Both the position numbers and the translations under genes were made by a program. The notes beneath the pieces were generated by a model. The model searched no databases. It was not told where the DNA came from and saw only the letters and a list, made by a program, of their open reading frames with translations. A stretch of DNA of 64,000 nucleotides from Flavobacterium sp. MedPE-SWcel (GTDB lineage: Bacteria > Bacteroidota > Bacteroidia > Flavobacteriales > Flavobacteriaceae). Shown in pieces: positions 62,349-64,000 of this stretch. Every line of letters starts with the position of its first letter. Positions within the stretch are counted from its first letter, which is position 1. The stretch covers positions 62,001-126,000 of the forward strand of contig MPCW01000003.1 of assembly GCA_001874325.1 (NCBI GenBank), in the 5' to 3' direction.

Positions 62349-62385
62349 AAAAGCGTCTTGATAATTTCAAGACGCTTTCGTTTTT
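62349..62385 (-). terminator. Terminator of the SPOR protein gene
   Basis: AAAGCGTCTTGA / TCAAGACGCTTT dyad with A-run (T-run on the minus strand). Confidence 0.88.
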
Positions 62386-62405
62386 ATGTGAGTATAATTT
62401 GCTGC

Positions 62406-62798
62406 TTACTTATTAGGTTTTATAAGTAGTGCATATGGGTATGTTTCTTTTATCGTTTTAAGAGTTCTCTCGGCGTTAATTCGCATGTTAAAGCCGCCAG
62501 CCCATATTTTGTATGTAGGGCTGTCAAATATTATCGTACTGCTTATATCAGGAAATTCTTTCCTAAACTCTTTTAATGTCTTTTTAGTTTCGCTGCTACT
62601 GTCGCTATAAAATATTTGAATTTTGTAACGATCGTTAACAGTTATAGATGAGTTGATTTTTCGCTTGTCTTCTAACAGTTTTACGAATTTTTCATCCTGT
62701 TGGATGTTAATTTCGCTTTTTTGAGCGAAGGATTTAGCTGTAGATAGTGTTGCGAAAAGTACTACAATAGAAATGTCTCTTATTTTTAAAATTCTCAT
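62406..62798 (-). CDS. SPOR-domain protein, exported
   Basis: A 130-aa protein. I place the start at ATG 62798 (MRILKIRDISIVVLF); a second ATG at 62807 is possible, and the promoter TATTTTTG (62817-62824) leaves a very short leader in either case. The signal peptide ends near KSFAQ. The C-terminal 70 residues form a SPOR-like domain (YKIQIFYSDSSSETKKTLKEF ... WAGGFNMRINAERTLK), which binds denuded peptidoglycan glycans. It may act at the division septum or envelope. Confidence 0.85.
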   Translation of the reverse strand: MRILKIRDISIVVLFATLSTAKSFAQKSEINIQQDEKFVKLLEDKRKINSSITVNDRYKIQIFYSDSSSETKKTLKEFRKEFPDISSTIIFDSPTYKIWAGGFNMRINAERTLKTIKETYPYALLIKPNK

Positions 62799-62816
62799 AA
62801 TGAACATAGTTTGATG

Positions 62817-62824
62817 CAAAAATA
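62817..62824 (-). promoter_or_regulatory. Promoter -7 box for the SPOR protein gene
   Basis: TATTTTTG on the minus strand, immediately upstream of the start codons. Confidence 0.6.
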
Positions 62825-62899
62825 CAATATATTATTTCAGTTAAGGCTCTTGTGTTTATTTAGAATTATTACAAATTAGTCCTTAACATTTGTTTAAGG

Positions 62900-62929
62900 T
62901 TTGAGAATAATTCTTAAGTCGTATTTTTG
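62900..62929 (+). promoter_or_regulatory. Promoter for actA
   Basis: TTTG at 62900-62903, 18 bp, TATTTTTG at 62922-62929. The leader to the ATG at 63011 is about 75 nt. Confidence 0.7.
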
Positions 62930-63010
62930 TGGGAGTTTTTAAAAAAGTACAACGTTTTAGTGGTTGTATTATTATAATAACTAAACAAAAAGTCGATAAT
63001 CATTTTTAAT

Positions 63011-64000
63011 ATGAAAAAAGTGGGTAACCATACTTCGTTTACAAGAATTTTATTATTCTGTCTTGCGTTCTCGCTATCTTTTTCTTTCGCTTCAAATGCA
63101 CAGGAAACTGAGGCTGCTCCGGTAGAGGAGGCAGCAGCAGCGGCACCAGCAGCAGGCGCAGGCGATCCGGCAAAAGGTAAAGAGCTGTTTAATTCGTTAT
63201 GTGCAGCATGTCACAAACTAGATGCAAAAGCTACAGGTCCTGCTTTAAGGGGTGTTGCTGATAAGCATGATAAGGCTTGGCTTTATAGCTGGGTTAGGAA
63301 TAGTAGTGAGATGATCAAATCTGGTGATGCAACTGCTGTTAAATTGTTTGAAGAGAACAATAAATCAGTAATGACTGCATTTCCTCAATTGTCTGATAAA
63401 GATATTGATGATATACTAGCGTATACTTCAGAGCCTAAAGCTGTTGTTGCTGGCCCTCCAGGTGGTCCGGTTGTTGATCCTGCTTCTGGTGGTAATGTTA
63501 ATAATGCATTGATTTTAGGAGCTTTAGTGCTTGTGTTTTTAGTGCTTGTTGTAATGCTTGTTTTAGTTAATAAGACATTAAGAAGAGTTGCTGAAGCAAA
63601 TGGTGTTAATCTTGAAGAGGAATCATCTATCTCTATATGGCAAGCATATGCTAGAAATCAATTCTTGGTTCTTGTAACTGCTATACTTTTATTGCTTTCG
63701 GGTGCTTACTTTATGTATGGTTACTTAATGCAGGTAGGTGTAGATCAGGGTTACGAGCCAATACAACCAATACATTTCTCTCACAAGATACATGCTGGTG
63801 AAAATGGTGTAGATTGTAAATACTGTCACTCTTCTGCAAGAGTTAGTAAGACATCTGGTATACCATCGCTTAATGTATGTATGAACTGTCATAAGAATAT
63901 ATCTGAATTCGAAGGAAGTAAAGATTCTACTTACGTAGAGTATTCTAAAGAATTCTATACTGCTGAGATACAAAAACTGTATGACGCTGTAGGTTGGGAT
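63011..64000 (+). CDS. actA: ActA-type multiheme cytochrome c of Alternative Complex III, 3'-truncated by the window edge
   Basis: Open from ATG 63011 to the window end (330 codons, no stop). A signal peptide (ending SNAQE) is followed by an Ala-rich linker, a class I monoheme cytochrome c domain (CAACH near 69-73), a Gly/Pro/Val linker, a TM segment (ALILGALVLVFLVLVVMLVLV, about 165-185), a second one (about 218-240), and a triheme/class III-like domain with CKYCH and CMNCH visible before the edge. Its mono-plus-multiheme form fits ActA, the membrane-anchored cytochrome of the menaquinol-oxidising ACIII. ActB-F should follow outside the window. Confidence 0.88.
   Translation, partial: MKKVGNHTSFTRILLFCLAFSLSFSFASNAQETEAAPVEEAAAAAPAAGAGDPAKGKELFNSLCAACHKLDAKATGPALRGVADKHDKAWLYSWVRNSSEMIKSGDATAVKLFEENNKSVMTAFPQLSDKDIDDILAYTSEPKAVVAGPPGGPVVDPASGGNVNNALILGALVLVFLVLVVMLVLVNKTLRRVAEANGVNLEEESSISIWQAYARNQFLVLVTAILLLLSGAYFMYGYLMQVGVDQGYEPIQPIHFSHKIHAGENGVDCKYCHSSARVSKTSGIPSLNVCMNCHKNISEFEGSKDSTYVEYSKEFYTAEIQKLYDAVGWD

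Overview
The window (about 36% GC by eye) is chromosomal DNA of a Flavobacteriaceae-type member of the Bacteroidota. The evidence is the recurrent TAnnTTTG promoter -7 box in front of genes and tRNAs, two secreted proteases with type IX secretion (T9SS) C-terminal sorting domains, lipoproteins with acidic residues after the lipobox Cys, a DnaE carrying an N-terminal proofreading exonuclease, and the start of an Alternative Complex III (ActA) operon. Most of it is ordinary core genome punctuated by small accessory insertions.

Layout. 1-5.4 kb: 3' end of trmB, a LysE-type exporter, a cysteine-less alkyltransferase-like protein, aquaporin (-), Mrp + NifU-like Fe-S genes, then ferredoxin-NADP reductase + [2Fe-2S] ferredoxin. 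5.5-11 kb: membrane-anchored AraC regulator, lipocalin-like lipoprotein, two paralogous M43 metalloproteases with T9SS domains. 11-15 kb (-): DUF3050 protein, acyl-CoA dehydrogenase, rpsP-rimM-trmN operon. 15.3-22.4 kb: lipoprotein, RRM protein, dnaE, trxA, DUF58 protein. 22.5-23.4 kb: two tRNA-Asp genes with a duplicated 148-bp flank and an orphan transcription unit. 23.5-28.8 kb: peroxiredoxin-like protein, lipoprotein, flippase-like membrane protein, ruvC-hemW, cyclase, MmcQ/YjbR. 28.9-34.5 kb (-): DUF4407 protein, ECF sigma/anti-sigma pair, WG-repeat protein, two TonB-C-terminal-like proteins, M20 peptidase.

34.7-39.4 kb is the most interesting part. Directly after tRNA-Leu lies a cassette with a WYL regulator (-), the RNA ligase RtcB (+), a 270-bp non-coding stretch folding into three tandem stem-loops of one shared architecture (one carrying a perfect tRNA T-arm mimic), and a 586-aa protein of unrecognised family with a TerD-like C-terminal region. 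The same 20-bp dyad lies at the same distance (17-18 bp) before the rtcB promoter and before the promoter of the RNA/586-aa unit, and it overlaps the -33 box of the WYL gene. I read this as a stress-inducible RNA-repair system with Y-RNA-like small RNAs, without a recognisable Ro60/TROVE protein. Near-identical 34-bp terminator repeats bracket it.

39.4-49.3 kb: RidA-like protein, LacI regulator, serine beta-lactamase-fold enzyme, a lone KAP NTPase, polA, metallophosphoesterase, a cysteine-less thioredoxin-fold protein, polysaccharide deacetylase. 49.4-56.1 kb: two tandem DUF2723 membrane proteins (-). 56.2-64 kb: tRNA-Gln, universal stress protein, the rimP-nusA-infB operon behind a leader with an intrinsic terminator, a SPOR protein, and actA running off the end.
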